The position numbers and the translations under genes are program-made. Positions 6,244 through 13,952 of a DNA stretch of 63,293 bases are shown piece by piece. Position 1 is the first letter of the stretch, and every line of letters begins with the position of its first letter. The notes beneath the pieces are model-generated. The model saw nothing but the letters and a program-made list of their open reading frames with translations. It did not search any database and was not told the DNA's origin. Source of the stretch: Methylobacterium frigidaeris (GTDB lineage Bacteria > Pseudomonadota > Alphaproteobacteria > Rhizobiales > Beijerinckiaceae); assembly GCF_022179185.1 (NCBI RefSeq), contig NZ_BPQJ01000035.1, forward strand, positions 1 to 63,293. The letters run 5' to 3'.

Positions 6244-6782
6244 AAGCACCTCGACCAAATGTGATCCGCCGCGAGCGCCCGCACGCCCCGGATCACCGCC
6301 AGCGCCTGCGCCTTGGCATCCGACAAGGCATGGTGCTTCTCCCCCTCCGGCATCTCGACCTTGACGCCGGCGAGTTCGTAGAGCGTGCGGGTGTCGCGGA
6401 TGGCGCGATGCGACCACGGGATCGGATGGCCGCAGGCGCGGAACGCCGACTCGATGATCGGCAGATCAAAGCTCGACCCGTGGCCCCAGATCCGCAGGTC
6501 TTTCCCCTTCCGGTCCAGCCATGCCCGGAAGTCCCGAAGGGCGACGGCGAGGGGTTCGCGGTTCGGCCCGTCATCCCGAAAGACGCTGCGGGCCTCGTCG
6601 CCCTGTCCCATCCACCATGCGACCGTCTTCGGGTCGATGTGCCCGAGCGCGCCATCCGGCGTGACGGCGCAGTAGAAAAGATCCCCCAATCCCTCCGGTC
6701 CGAACTGCACCGCCCCGATCGCTACGATCATCGCATCCGGTCGCGTGGAGAGGGTTTCGAGGTCGATCATGATGTCGCGCAT
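6240..6782 (-). CDS. Phage-type 3'-5' exonuclease (DEDDh)
   Basis: 180 residues from ATG 6782. The first exonuclease motif is D7-L-E9 in IMIDLETLS, the second is in WGHGSSFDLPI, and the third is the HHALSDA stretch carrying the His and last Asp of DEDDh nucleases. This matches the small 3'-5' exoribonuclease/DNase family often found in phages (Rv2179c-like, PF16473). It probably trims nucleic acid 3' ends during replication or RNA turnover. All catalytic residues appear to be present. It sits in the leftward operon with an ATGA overlap to the small membrane protein. Confidence 0.85.
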   Translation of the reverse strand: MRDIMIDLETLSTRPDAMIVAIGAVQFGPEGLGDLFYCAVTPDGALGHIDPKTVAWWMGQGDEARSVFRDDGPNREPLAVALRDFRAWLDRKGKDLRIWGHGSSFDLPIIESAFRACGHPIPWSHRAIRDTRTLYELAGVKVEMPEGEKHHALSDAKAQALAVIRGVRALAADHIWSRCL

Positions 6783-6846
6783 GGGATGCGGTCTCACTGG
6801 TACGATTGGAGAGGGTGACCGCACTGGCGGCAGCGCGGCCGGGAGG

Positions 6847-7065
6847 TCATCGGGAGAGTTCGACCAGTACGGCGATCGCCAGACAGACAGCGGCGATGAC
6901 GATGCCGGCCCCGAGATAGATCCAGTCGAGGACGTCCTCCGTCCTGGCTGCGACCAGGGCGCGGTGCGCCTCGATCCGGGCGCGGGCCTCGGCCATCCGC
7001 TGCGCCTGGCGGCGGGTGCTGTGAGCCCGTATGGCGCGGGCGTCAGGGGCGTGGCGGCGCTTCAT
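6847..7065 (-). CDS. Small single-pass membrane protein
   Basis: 72 residues: a very basic N-terminal half (MKRRHAPDARAIRAHSTRRQ, helix to about 45) followed by one strong transmembrane segment (WIYLGAGIVIAAVCLAIAVLV, about 48-68). Positive-inside topology would place the N-terminus in the cytoplasm. ATG 7065 has a GAGGAG site upstream. No known family; the shape is that of a small anchor or regulator. Confidence 0.6.
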   Translation of the reverse strand: MKRRHAPDARAIRAHSTRRQAQRMAEARARIEAHRALVAARTEDVLDWIYLGAGIVIAAVCLAIAVLVELSR

Positions 7066-7067
7066 CT

Positions 7068-7703
7068 CTACGCGCTCCTCTGTCCGCGCCGGCTGGTGAG
7101 GGTGTCGACGGTGCGACGGGTCTGGGGCGGGTTCTGCTGCTCCCGCCAAGCTCGGATCCGGGTGAGTCGGTTGACGACGGCTGGGTCGAGCTGGTCGAGG
7201 TCCGGGACGCCGGTGATCCGGCTCAACCCCTGGCGCACGTCGGCGCCGGCGAGGTAGGCCTTGCCCGGCACGAGGGGGCGAGGCGTCTCCGGCCAGCGGG
7301 TGTTGACGTTGCTGACCGAGAGGACCGGCGTGCGGCCGGGCGTGATCCAGCCGAGCCCGATGCCGTATCGGGTCGCGAGAAGATGATCCGATGCAGCCGT
7401 GAGGTTCGCGCTGGTCCGGCACATCGACCCCGAGCACTCGAACCCGTCATGCTCGACGAGGGCATCGTCGTCGGTCACCGGCCGCACGAACAGGAAGGGG
7501 AAGCGCGGCGGGTTCCGCTCCTGCTCCTCTGGGGTCATCGCCGCATAGTCGCTGTGGTAGCGCAGGCCCGGGGCCTTGAGGATCATGACCTCGACGGGCG
7601 AGTTGAGCGGTGGGGGCATCGCCCGCCGATCGAACAGCAGGAGGACGCCCTCGTGCGTGGCGACGGGCTCGCCGGTGCGGCCCGGATAGGGGGTGACGAT
7701 CAT
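7068..7703 (-). CDS. Hypothetical protein
   Basis: 211 residues from ATG 7703 (MIVTPYPGRTG). No motif recognised. There are several aromatic and Pro-rich loops (PRFPFLFVRPVTDDDAL) and two close cysteines (FECSGSMC). The longer in-frame reading upstream is a shadow of the MazG-like gene and was discarded. It is part of the leftward operon. Confidence 0.55.
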   Translation of the reverse strand: MIVTPYPGRTGEPVATHEGVLLLFDRRAMPPPLNSPVEVMILKAPGLRYHSDYAAMTPEEQERNPPRFPFLFVRPVTDDDALVEHDGFECSGSMCRTSANLTAASDHLLATRYGIGLGWITPGRTPVLSVSNVNTRWPETPRPLVPGKAYLAGADVRQGLSRITGVPDLDQLDPAVVNRLTRIRAWREQQNPPQTRRTVDTLTSRRGQRSA

Positions 7704-7708
7704 GGTCG

Positions 7709-8140
7709 TCACCACTTCTTCCCGCCGGCCCGCAGCCGAGCCTCGTGCGTGTGATCCGCCCGGGTCGCGTTGTACGCGAGCTTCTCCGTCACCGCCCCGT
7801 CGAGGTCGTAGCCGAAGGCCCCGGCGTAATCGAAGATCCGGATGAGCGCGTCGGCGAGCTCCACCTCCGCCATCCGGCGGTGAGGGAGCTTGTCGTCCAT
7901 CAGATCTTTGCGCTCGCCCTCCATCGCCTCGGCGATCTCCGAGACGACGAGCATGAGGAGTTCGCCCTTGTTGCGGGGGATGGGTTGGCCGGTTGCGGGG
8001 TCCTGCCACCACTTGGCGTTGGCGGCGTGGCAGGCGGCGGCTAAGGCGTTAAGGCCAGGATGTAGCGCCGGAAGCGCCAGGGCATCTCTGTCTATGGCGC
8101 GCGCGAGGATCCCGCCAGCCAAGGCGTTGTAATCGGTCAT
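7709..8140 (-). CDS. MazG-like nucleotide pyrophosphohydrolase
   Basis: 143 residues. The MazG-type acidic helix motif is visible in LMLVVSEIAEAMEGERK and the second half in AEVELADALIRIFDYAG, giving the metal-binding E..E...E..D set of all-alpha NTP pyrophosphohydrolases. These enzymes hydrolyse (d)NTPs or signalling nucleotides; in phages MazG-like proteins are thought to adjust nucleotide pools or (p)ppGpp. A GGGGAAAA ribosome site precedes ATG 8140. The gap upstream (8141-8207) carries a short inverted repeat and may contain a promoter. Confidence 0.8.
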   Translation of the reverse strand: MTDYNALAGGILARAIDRDALALPALHPGLNALAAACHAANAKWWQDPATGQPIPRNKGELLMLVVSEIAEAMEGERKDLMDDKLPHRRMAEVELADALIRIFDYAGAFGYDLDGAVTEKLAYNATRADHTHEARLRAGGKKW

Positions 8141-8191
8141 ATATTTTCCCCTTAATCGGATCGCTTTTACTTTTAGGCTGTCGCGTAATGT

Positions 8192-8205
8192 CAGTTCTGG
8201 AACTG
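8192..8205. promoter_or_regulatory. Short inverted repeat upstream of the mazG-like gene
   Basis: CAGTTC/GAACTG with a 2-base spacer, about 52 bp upstream of the start at 8140 on the minus strand. It could be an operator for an internal promoter of the leftward operon. Confidence 0.35.
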
Positions 8206-8207
8206 AG

Positions 8208-8660
8208 TTAACTTGCGTGCGGGCTCACCGCCTGCGGCAGGGCCGAGGACGGGACGGGGGAGGGAGAGGATGATGGGGCCTTGGTCGCCTCGGCATGCTG
8301 CGCCGTCGGCACCTCCGTCATCCCCATCTCGTGCGGGACCAGGATCGTCGGCTGCTGCAGCCGACGCGTCGCGACCGTCGCGAGCGTGTGGTTGAGGACG
8401 TGCGCCAGGTGGGCGATGTCCTGCTCATCGTTGTCCGTCATCTCGTCGGAGGCGGCGTTCTTGAAGCAGACCCGGTAGGCGTCCTGCGGCAGGGTGCGGG
8501 CCTCCGGGGCAACACAGCCGCAGCAGACGAACGACTCGGGCGTGAAGGCCAGATCGTAGAACTGATCCTCGGTCGTGCCCGGCGGCACGTGCTCGACGGA
8601 CGTGAAGCTGGTGCAATCGGTGCGGCCGCGCCAGCAATGGCCGAAGTTCATCAGGGGCAT
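8208..8660 (-). CDS. Hypothetical protein
   Basis: 150 residues; the start at ATG 8660 overlaps the end of the upstream gene by 10 bp. Several cysteines and histidines occur (MNFGHCW, VCCGCVAP), but no clear zinc-finger spacing. The C-terminal 40 residues are Ser/Pro/Ala-rich and probably disordered. Function unknown. Confidence 0.55.
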   Translation of the reverse strand: MPLMNFGHCWRGRTDCTSFTSVEHVPPGTTEDQFYDLAFTPESFVCCGCVAPEARTLPQDAYRVCFKNAASDEMTDNDEQDIAHLAHVLNHTLATVATRRLQQPTILVPHEMGMTEVPTAQHAEATKAPSSSPSPVPSSALPQAVSPHAS

Positions 8661-8866
8661 GCTCTCTCTCCGGCAATCACGGCGACCTTCGCCGCGAGGG
8701 TGTCGACCTGGGTGAGGATCTTGACCGCGCTCGCCCGGTACGGGCGTTTCCAGACATCCGGGATGCGGTCGAAGCGGTCGGAGTCGGCCCTCTCCATCCA
8801 GGTCTGGTCGTGGATGATCCGGGCGAGGATCTCGACGTGGGCGGGGTCGGGGTGAGGCGTGGTCAT
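8651..8866 (-). CDS. Small hypothetical protein
   Basis: 71 residues (MTTPHPDPAHVEILARI...). The pattern of an IHDQTW core and a late amphipathic helix is common in small phage proteins of unknown function. Its start overlaps the stop of the upstream gene by ATGA. Confidence 0.55.
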   Translation of the reverse strand: MTTPHPDPAHVEILARIIHDQTWMERADSDRFDRIPDVWKRPYRASAVKILTQVDTLAAKVAVIAGERACP

Positions 8867-9903
8867 CAGACGACCGGGTCGGGGTCGGTGGGGATGACGA
8901 GCGGCTTCCCCGCGAGATCGAAGGCGCTCAGAAGGTGCGGGACGCGCCGCACCTCATCCTCGGCCTCGGTGCGCGTGTAGAGGCCGGCCCGCGCCGTGTC
9001 GGAGGTGTAGCCGGAATAGTTCGAGCCATAGAACGCGTCGTTCTTGCTCGACCTGATCCGGAACAGCGGCTGGTCACCGAACAGGATATTCCGGATCGTC
9101 TCCGCGCGACGAAAGTTATGCGCGCGGACGGCGGATGACATCTCGGCTTCGAGCCGCCTGCGCCGCTCTCGCTCATTGCGCTTCGCGCGGAGGTCGCTCG
9201 GCGGCGAGACGTAAATCTCGAACGACGCCTGATTGCGGAGCGTGTCGCGGCCGACCGCGATCCACCACATATTGTTGATGTTGTAGTACGCGACCCCGCG
9301 ACCTATCCGGCCCTTGCTGTCGGTGAACCACACCGTGGCGCCATGGCTGACTGTACCGCCATCGGCGGAGCGGCTGTTGCAGGGCTGATCGCAGACCGGG
9401 CGGCCGAGTGCCTTGTTGGTGTGACAGGACTCCGCATAGCGTTGAGCGATCCGCTCAAGGGCGGTCGGGGCGACGAGAGAGGGCCGGCAATTTTTATCCT
9501 TGACCTTGACGGCCGCGAGGCTGGACAGCCAGCGGGCAATCCGTCGGAACGTCAGATCGACCCGAAGGCGGTCGAGGTAATCGAGTCGGCTCAGCTTGTC
9601 GAAGTCGTAGCGGTGACCGTTCGAGTTATCTTTCTGCCAAGTCTCCGCCCAGATCTCGACCTCGACCACGCGCCCGGAAATGCGGAGGCTCGCGAGCAGG
9701 TTCCCCTTGCGGGCGCGGCGGTGACTGGGGCTTAGGCTGCGGTAGCACTTACGCACCTCCTCATCGAGGGTGATGGTCCACCCGCTGCGACCGAGATGCT
9801 TCAAAAGGCCGAGGAAGATCTCTTTGCGGAAGGTCGGATCGTTGGCGTTGTCCTGCCAGATGCCCGCGTGGGTGTCGTGGAGGTTGAGTTCGAGCTTGCG
9901 CAT
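8866..9903 (-). CDS. Large hypothetical protein of the leftward operon
   Basis: 345 residues from ATG 9903 (a GTG one codon earlier overlaps the upstream stop and is also possible). No family recognised. The N-terminal 130 residues look like a compact alpha/beta domain (LLASLRISGRVVEVEIWAE, then DYLDRLRVDLTFRRIARWL). A middle part has two close cysteine pairs. A basic helix at about 245-280 (RERRRRLEAEMSSAVRAHNFRRAE) resembles UvrB/UvrC-type helical hairpins, and the C-terminus has a YSGYTSD...AGLYTRTEAE segment. After the clamp it is the largest protein of the operon, so it is a good candidate for an undescribed early function. Confidence 0.6.
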   Translation of the reverse strand: MRKLELNLHDTHAGIWQDNANDPTFRKEIFLGLLKHLGRSGWTITLDEEVRKCYRSLSPSHRRARKGNLLASLRISGRVVEVEIWAETWQKDNSNGHRYDFDKLSRLDYLDRLRVDLTFRRIARWLSSLAAVKVKDKNCRPSLVAPTALERIAQRYAESCHTNKALGRPVCDQPCNSRSADGGTVSHGATVWFTDSKGRIGRGVAYYNINNMWWIAVGRDTLRNQASFEIYVSPPSDLRAKRNERERRRRLEAEMSSAVRAHNFRRAETIRNILFGDQPLFRIRSSKNDAFYGSNYSGYTSDTARAGLYTRTEAEDEVRRVPHLLSAFDLAGKPLVIPTDPDPVV

Positions 9904-10313
9904 CACGCCGCCTCCGCCACAGGGCCGGCGAGATCCCGCGCGATCGCCTCACGGATGAGGGCCGCGCTCTCCAGGCTGATCCAGTATCCCTCGCCCCAGG
10001 CGGTCTCGATCGTGGCGCCGGGGACGAGCTGCGCCAGCTTGGGGCGCATCTTGCAGATCTGCACCTTGGGGGTCTCGATCGACGGCGGATCGTTCCGGCG
10101 CTGATCGCTCATGCACACCTCGAGGAGGTGATCGTGCGTGACGATCCCCGGCGCCCGGGCCATGAGCGTCGAGAGGATCCGCCGCATCGCCGGGGTGAGG
10201 TTCCAGGTCGCCGGCAGGTGCAGGCGCGGGCTCATCATCGCGCGGAGCTGGCGCACCTCCTCCTCGAGTTCCTCGACGCGCTCGCGCAGGGTGATGGGGT
10301 CGAGGCTCAGCAT
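9903..10313 (-). CDS. OmpR/CtrA-type winged-helix DNA-binding protein without receiver
   Basis: 136 residues from ATG 10313. Residues about 10-28 form a short coiled coil (LRERVEELEEEVRQLRAM). They are followed by a winged helix of the OmpR/PhoB C-terminal type: LTPAMRRILSTLM at the start, the IETPKVQICKMRPKLAQ recognition helix, and the closing wing IETAWGEGYWIS. There is no phospho-acceptor receiver domain, so activity would not depend on a kinase. The nearest host protein of this architecture in alphaproteobacteria is CtrA, and a phage regulator that acts on host or phage promoters is plausible. Confidence 0.75.
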   Translation of the reverse strand: MLSLDPITLRERVEELEEEVRQLRAMMSPRLHLPATWNLTPAMRRILSTLMARAPGIVTHDHLLEVCMSDQRRNDPPSIETPKVQICKMRPKLAQLVPGATIETAWGEGYWISLESAALIREAIARDLAGPVAEAA

Positions 10314-10885
10314 GACGCCGCCTCCCCCGGAGCCGCAGCCCCCGCATCCGCCAGGATCTCGTAGGCGACCTGGACGGCCGGCACGAAGTCGCAGATCGGG
10401 GCGAGGAGATCCATGCTCCGCCCCATGGCGACGAGGAGTTCGGTGCGCTCGTCGACCGCGCCCTGCCCGATCGCCCGGAACCCGGAAAGGGCGAACTCCC
10501 GGTATGCTCCCTTGACCGCGTCGAGGCCGTAGATGTGGAACTGTCCCGGGTGCCATCGGCTGTCGAACCCGAGGGCGACCGGGACGATCTGGCGGAGCTG
10601 CGTCCGGCCTTCGTGGTTGGTGTAGACCGCCGGCACGGGGGTGTGGCGGTCGGCGGGCTGGGCCTGGATCTCAGGGGCTGGAGCCGCTACCGCCGCGGCG
10701 CTCGGGCAGGTGGCGGCGAGTGCCGCCCGCGCCAGGGCTCCCCCGTCCACTCGGACCGGGCAGTGGTCGGGGTCGTCGGAGGTGTAGAGCTCTGCCCGCG
10801 CATAGAACCGCAGGGCGTCGGCGATGACCTTCGGCAGGATCCGCCCGCCATACATCACCGTGTCAGTGTCGCGTGTCTCGGACAT
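10307..10885 (-). CDS. Hypothetical protein with a WYL-like segment
   Basis: 192 residues. The N-terminal part (RILPKVIADALRFYARA) is helical. The C-terminal half carries VYTNHEGRTQLRQIVPV, then a WHPGQFHIYGLDAVKGAYREFAL stretch. That order (Y-N-x-x-G, I-x-P, W-H-P, A-x-D, R-x-F-A-L) recurs in short phage proteins and is WYL-like, although the canonical WYL triplet is absent. A ligand- or nucleic-acid-binding role is possible. It overlaps the winged-helix gene by 7 bp. Confidence 0.55.
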   Translation of the reverse strand: MSETRDTDTVMYGGRILPKVIADALRFYARAELYTSDDPDHCPVRVDGGALARAALAATCPSAAAVAAPAPEIQAQPADRHTPVPAVYTNHEGRTQLRQIVPVALGFDSRWHPGQFHIYGLDAVKGAYREFALSGFRAIGQGAVDERTELLVAMGRSMDLLAPICDFVPAVQVAYEILADAGAAAPGEAASC

Positions 10886-10932
10886 GAGGCGCCTCGCGTC
10901 GGGCGGGAGGATCGAAGGGGAGAGGAGTCGGA

Positions 10933-12069
10933 TCAGGCGACCCGCATCGGCATCAGGACGAACAGGGCGTCGTCGCCCTGCCGCGGCCGGATCAGGACCG
11001 GGCTGCCGGGATCGGCGAAGGCGAGCCTCGCCGTGTCGCCGCCGACCTGCTCCAGGATGTCCGCGAGGAACCGGCCGTTGAGGCCGATGCCGAAGGGCGC
11101 GCCCTCGTGTTCGACGTCGAGCGTCTCGACCGCCTCGCCGCCCTCGGGATTGCGCATGATGACGGTGAGGCCGCCCCGCCCGTCGAGATCGAGCTTCACG
11201 GCGCGGCCCCGCTCGGAGGCGATGACCCCGACGCGGGCAACGGCGGCGCTCAAGGCCTCGACGGGGGCGAGCGCGATCCGGTCATTCCCGGTCGGGATGA
11301 CGCGCTGATAATCGGGGAACGTCCCGTCGATGAGCTTCGAGGTGAGGACCGTGTCGCCCACCGTCATCTGGATCCGCGCGGCCATGATCACGAGGCGCAC
11401 GTCCACCTCGCCCGCAGCCTCCGCGAGCCGGCTGATCTCGCCGCACGCCTTGCGCGGCACGATCACGCCCGGGACGTCGGTCCGCACGCCGGAGGCGGCG
11501 CTGGTCTGGACGCGGGCCAGCCGGTGCCCGTCGGTCGCGACCGCCCGCAGGGCCGGGCCCTCCGGCGTCTCGACGCCGACGAAGAACGTGCCGTTGAGGT
11601 AGTAGCGCGTCTCCTCGTTCGAGATCGCGAAGGCGGTGCGCGACAGGAGCTTGGCGAGCAGGCCGCCGGCGATCGCGATCTCGGCCGCATGGCTGTCGGC
11701 CATGCCGAGCACCGCGGGGAAGTCCGAGGCCGGCAGGCTCCCGAGCGTGAACCGTGAACGCCCTGCCCGCACGCTGACCTGGCCGTTGCCGCCGTCCTCG
11801 ATCGTCACGACCGCGTCGCCCGGCAGCTTGCGGGCGATGTCGTGCAGCGCGCCCGCCGGCAGGGTGATCGAGCCCGCCGCCGTCACGGTCGCCGGGACTC
11901 GCGTGGTCAGGTAGATGTCGAGGTCCGTGCCCGTCACCGCGAGCGTGTCGCCCTCGGCGTGCAGGAGCACGTTCGAGAGGATCGGGATCGTGTTCCGCTT
12001 CTCAACCACCTTGGCGGTCGAGGACAGCGCGTCGAGGAGCGCGGAGCGGGCGATCGTGAGGGAGAGCAT
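10933..12069 (-). CDS. dnaN: DNA polymerase III beta subunit (sliding clamp)
   Basis: 378 residues from ATG 12069, close to the usual length of bacterial clamps (about 365-375). All three clamp domains can be followed: SLTIARSALLDAL at the start, RNTIPILSNVLLHA, LPAGALHDIARKLP, ASDFPAV, the RAVATDGHRLA signature near residue 180, FPDYQRVIP near 265, and the C-terminal ALFVLMPMRV that normally ends the family. It would encircle DNA and tether polymerases. An upstream in-frame extension lacks family resemblance and was discarded. A phage with its own clamp but no visible polymerase probably uses it to recruit or redirect host polymerases. Confidence 0.95.
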   Translation of the reverse strand: MLSLTIARSALLDALSSTAKVVEKRNTIPILSNVLLHAEGDTLAVTGTDLDIYLTTRVPATVTAAGSITLPAGALHDIARKLPGDAVVTIEDGGNGQVSVRAGRSRFTLGSLPASDFPAVLGMADSHAAEIAIAGGLLAKLLSRTAFAISNEETRYYLNGTFFVGVETPEGPALRAVATDGHRLARVQTSAASGVRTDVPGVIVPRKACGEISRLAEAAGEVDVRLVIMAARIQMTVGDTVLTSKLIDGTFPDYQRVIPTGNDRIALAPVEALSAAVARVGVIASERGRAVKLDLDGRGGLTVIMRNPEGGEAVETLDVEHEGAPFGIGLNGRFLADILEQVGGDTARLAFADPGSPVLIRPRQGDDALFVLMPMRVA

Positions 12070-12070
12070 G

Positions 12071-12427
12071 TCAGGCTCCGGCCAGGCCGGCGCGACCGGC
12101 GAGATAGGGAAGGTCGGCAAGGTCGGGGTTGGCGCGGCCGAGCTGGATCAGTGCCTCGGCGAGGTCGCCGCGGCGCAGCGCGTCGACGGCGTTCTCCCAG
12201 GCATCGGCGTCAATCTGAGGCGATGTGTCGATCTCCAGATCGTCGGGATCGTAGAGGTGCTCGATGGACCGACCGTCTCGAAGATACTCGGCCTCCGCTG
12301 ACGTGATCGCGGTGAGGCGCTCGAGTTCGTCGACAATCTCGTCTTTCGTGAAGACCGCGATGCTGACGGAGACGGTCGCAGTCGTGTCGACCTCGACGTC
12401 GATGCGCTTGATCAATGCTTCGGACAT
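12071..12427 (-). CDS. Hypothetical acidic protein upstream of the clamp gene
   Basis: 118 residues. A beta-rich start (IDVEVDTTATVSVSIAVFTKDEIVDELE) is followed by acidic helices. The gap to the clamp start is one base, and the clamp ribosome site lies inside this gene, so the two are tightly coupled. No family recognised; a partner or modulator of the clamp is possible only by position. Confidence 0.6.
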   Translation of the reverse strand: MSEALIKRIDVEVDTTATVSVSIAVFTKDEIVDELERLTAITSAEAEYLRDGRSIEHLYDPDDLEIDTSPQIDADAWENAVDALRRGDLAEALIQLGRANPDLADLPYLAGRAGLAGA

Positions 12428-12454
12428 GGCGCCCTCCCGGGCGAAGCGTGAGGG

Positions 12455-13069
12455 TTACGCGACCGCCCGGCCGGACTTGCCCTTGAGGGCCGGCAGGTGG
12501 CGCAGGAAGGCTTGGAGCAGCGCGTCGGCGACCCGGTCCGGCGGCATCCATTTCGGCTTGGTCGCGAGCGACTGGATCCCGGCGCCGTCGATGAACCACG
12601 GCCGCGGGCAAGGCGCGCAAAACCACCGTTTCTCGGTGGCGAGCGCGATGAGGTCGATCTGCTTGATCGTCTCGCGCTGGGCGGCGGTCGGCATGTCGAG
12701 CCCGGCCGCCGCGTGGATCGCGACGTCGTGGATCTGCTCGAATTGCTGGCGCACCGTCCGGATCTGCTCGGCCACCTCCGGCCCGAACCGAAGGCGGGCC
12801 AGATGATCGAGCGAGTCCTTGGCCGGGCTCGTCACGTCGCCGGTGCGGCTCTCGTGCGCGTCGTGCAGGAGCCAGTGCGCCTTGAGGGGCGGCGGCGCGA
12901 TGTTGAGGCCGATCAGGGTGTGAAGGCCGACAGACACCGTCGTCTGGGGATGGCCGGCGAACCGGTTGAGGTTGGCGAGCGACCAGGCGAGTTCCGCGAA
13001 GTCGACCTCGGCGGCGGTCGGCTCGACGAGCGAGATCGGGACCCCCGATCGGGTGGGGAGCCAGGTCAT
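12455..13069 (-). CDS. YfbR-like HD-domain hydrolase
   Basis: 204 residues. The phage HD-hydrolase pattern is present: RFAGHPQTTVSVGLHTLIG supplies the first His residues, LLHDAHESRTGDV supplies the HD doublet, and the SPAKDSL segment and a later Asp (IDLIALATE) complete the metal site. Related YfbR-type enzymes remove phosphate from deoxynucleoside monophosphates, so a role in nucleotide pools during infection fits with the MazG-like protein in the same operon. It overlaps its upstream gene by ATGA. Confidence 0.8.
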   Translation of the reverse strand: MTWLPTRSGVPISLVEPTAAEVDFAELAWSLANLNRFAGHPQTTVSVGLHTLIGLNIAPPPLKAHWLLHDAHESRTGDVTSPAKDSLDHLARLRFGPEVAEQIRTVRQQFEQIHDVAIHAAAGLDMPTAAQRETIKQIDLIALATEKRWFCAPCPRPWFIDGAGIQSLATKPKWMPPDRVADALLQAFLRHLPALKGKSGRAVA

Positions 13070-13344
13070 CAGGCGACCTCGTCGGAGAGATGGCGGGTGA
13101 GGGCGGCGTCGAGCTGGTCGCAGCGACGTTGCGCCAGGGCGCGCACCCTCGGGTGACGGTCGAGGGCGATGCCCTGCAGCTCGTGGGTCCAGTCCCGCGC
13201 GGCGACCGTGCGGCCCTCGTCGAGACTGGCGCGGCCGCGGGTCCCGGCCTCCCAGTAGTGGGCCGCGTCGATCGCGAGCGGGGTGACGACGACCCCGGCG
13301 AGGTCGGCGTCGGGGGCCAGGATGGGAGACCGGGCGAAGGTCAC
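13069..13344 (-). CDS. Hypothetical protein
   Basis: 91 residues, overlapping both neighbours by 1 to 4 bases. The order IDAAHYWEAGTRGRASLDEGRT then helices with RRCDQL gives no family assignment. It is early-operon gene number two after the leftward promoter region. Confidence 0.55.
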   Translation of the reverse strand: MTFARSPILAPDADLAGVVVTPLAIDAAHYWEAGTRGRASLDEGRTVAARDWTHELQGIALDRHPRVRALAQRRCDQLDAALTRHLSDEVA

Positions 13345-13871
13345 GCCGCGGCCCTCTGCGCGCTCATCCGCGCCCCGTAGAGCGCGAGCCGCCGTCCGGG
13401 GATGTCGGAGGACTCGAGGCCGGCGAGGAACGCGATCACGCGCTCGGCCTTGGGCATCAGGCTCGCGACGCGGATGCCGTTGAACCCGGCCGCCTCGAGG
13501 CGGGCGGCGGTCACCTCGCCGTCGCCCTCACGGGCGAGGGTCCGGACGGTGATCGCGAACTCGGCGACGCGCTGGCGCTCGGGCGCCGGCATCGCCGGGT
13601 AGACGATGGAGGTCGCGACCGCGACTTGGCCCGCGAACCCGCCGCGGGGTTCCGCGCCGACGAGGACGTCGGCGAGCGCTTCGGCCGTCAGCATCGCGTC
13701 GAGGCGCAGCGCCTTGACGATGTCCTCGGTCGGGACGTCCGCGAGCCAGGCGCCGAGGTCCGCGCTCTGCGGCAGCAGATGGGCGAGCTTGGCCGAGACG
13801 TGCGCGATCAGGGCCCGACGCACGGCGTCGGGCGATTGGGAGAGATCCCCGGACACCAGCGTGCCCTCCAT
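13341..13871 (-). CDS. Hypothetical protein, first gene of the leftward operon
   Basis: 176 residues, all-helical pattern, no motif recognised (a helix with GFAGQVAVATSIVYP and an Arg-rich end). It is the promoter-proximal gene of the leftward operon; repressor operators lie immediately upstream at 13897-13943. It is therefore expected to be silent in the lysogen and to be an early gene after induction. Confidence 0.6.
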   Translation of the reverse strand: MEGTLVSGDLSQSPDAVRRALIAHVSAKLAHLLPQSADLGAWLADVPTEDIVKALRLDAMLTAEALADVLVGAEPRGGFAGQVAVATSIVYPAMPAPERQRVAEFAITVRTLAREGDGEVTAARLEAAGFNGIRVASLMPKAERVIAFLAGLESSDIPGRRLALYGARMSAQRAAA

Positions 13872-13896
13872 CGGTGGCGATGGAGGGCACGCTAAT

Positions 13897-13943
13897 GCGC
13901 TAAAACTAGCGCGTCAACAGGGGCGCGCTAAATATTTTAGCGC
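13897..13943. promoter_or_regulatory. Repressor operators of the leftward operon
   Basis: Two inverted repeats of the GCGCTAA/TTAGCGC type lie in the 81-bp gap between the repressor stop and the first leftward gene. One is at 13897-13912 (16 bp, GCGCTAAAACTAGCGC). The other, at 13925-13943, has the same arms with a longer 5-base spacer. They match the sites upstream of the repressor gene, so the repressor very likely controls this promoter too. Confidence 0.75.
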
Positions 13944-13952
13944 GAAGATGCG

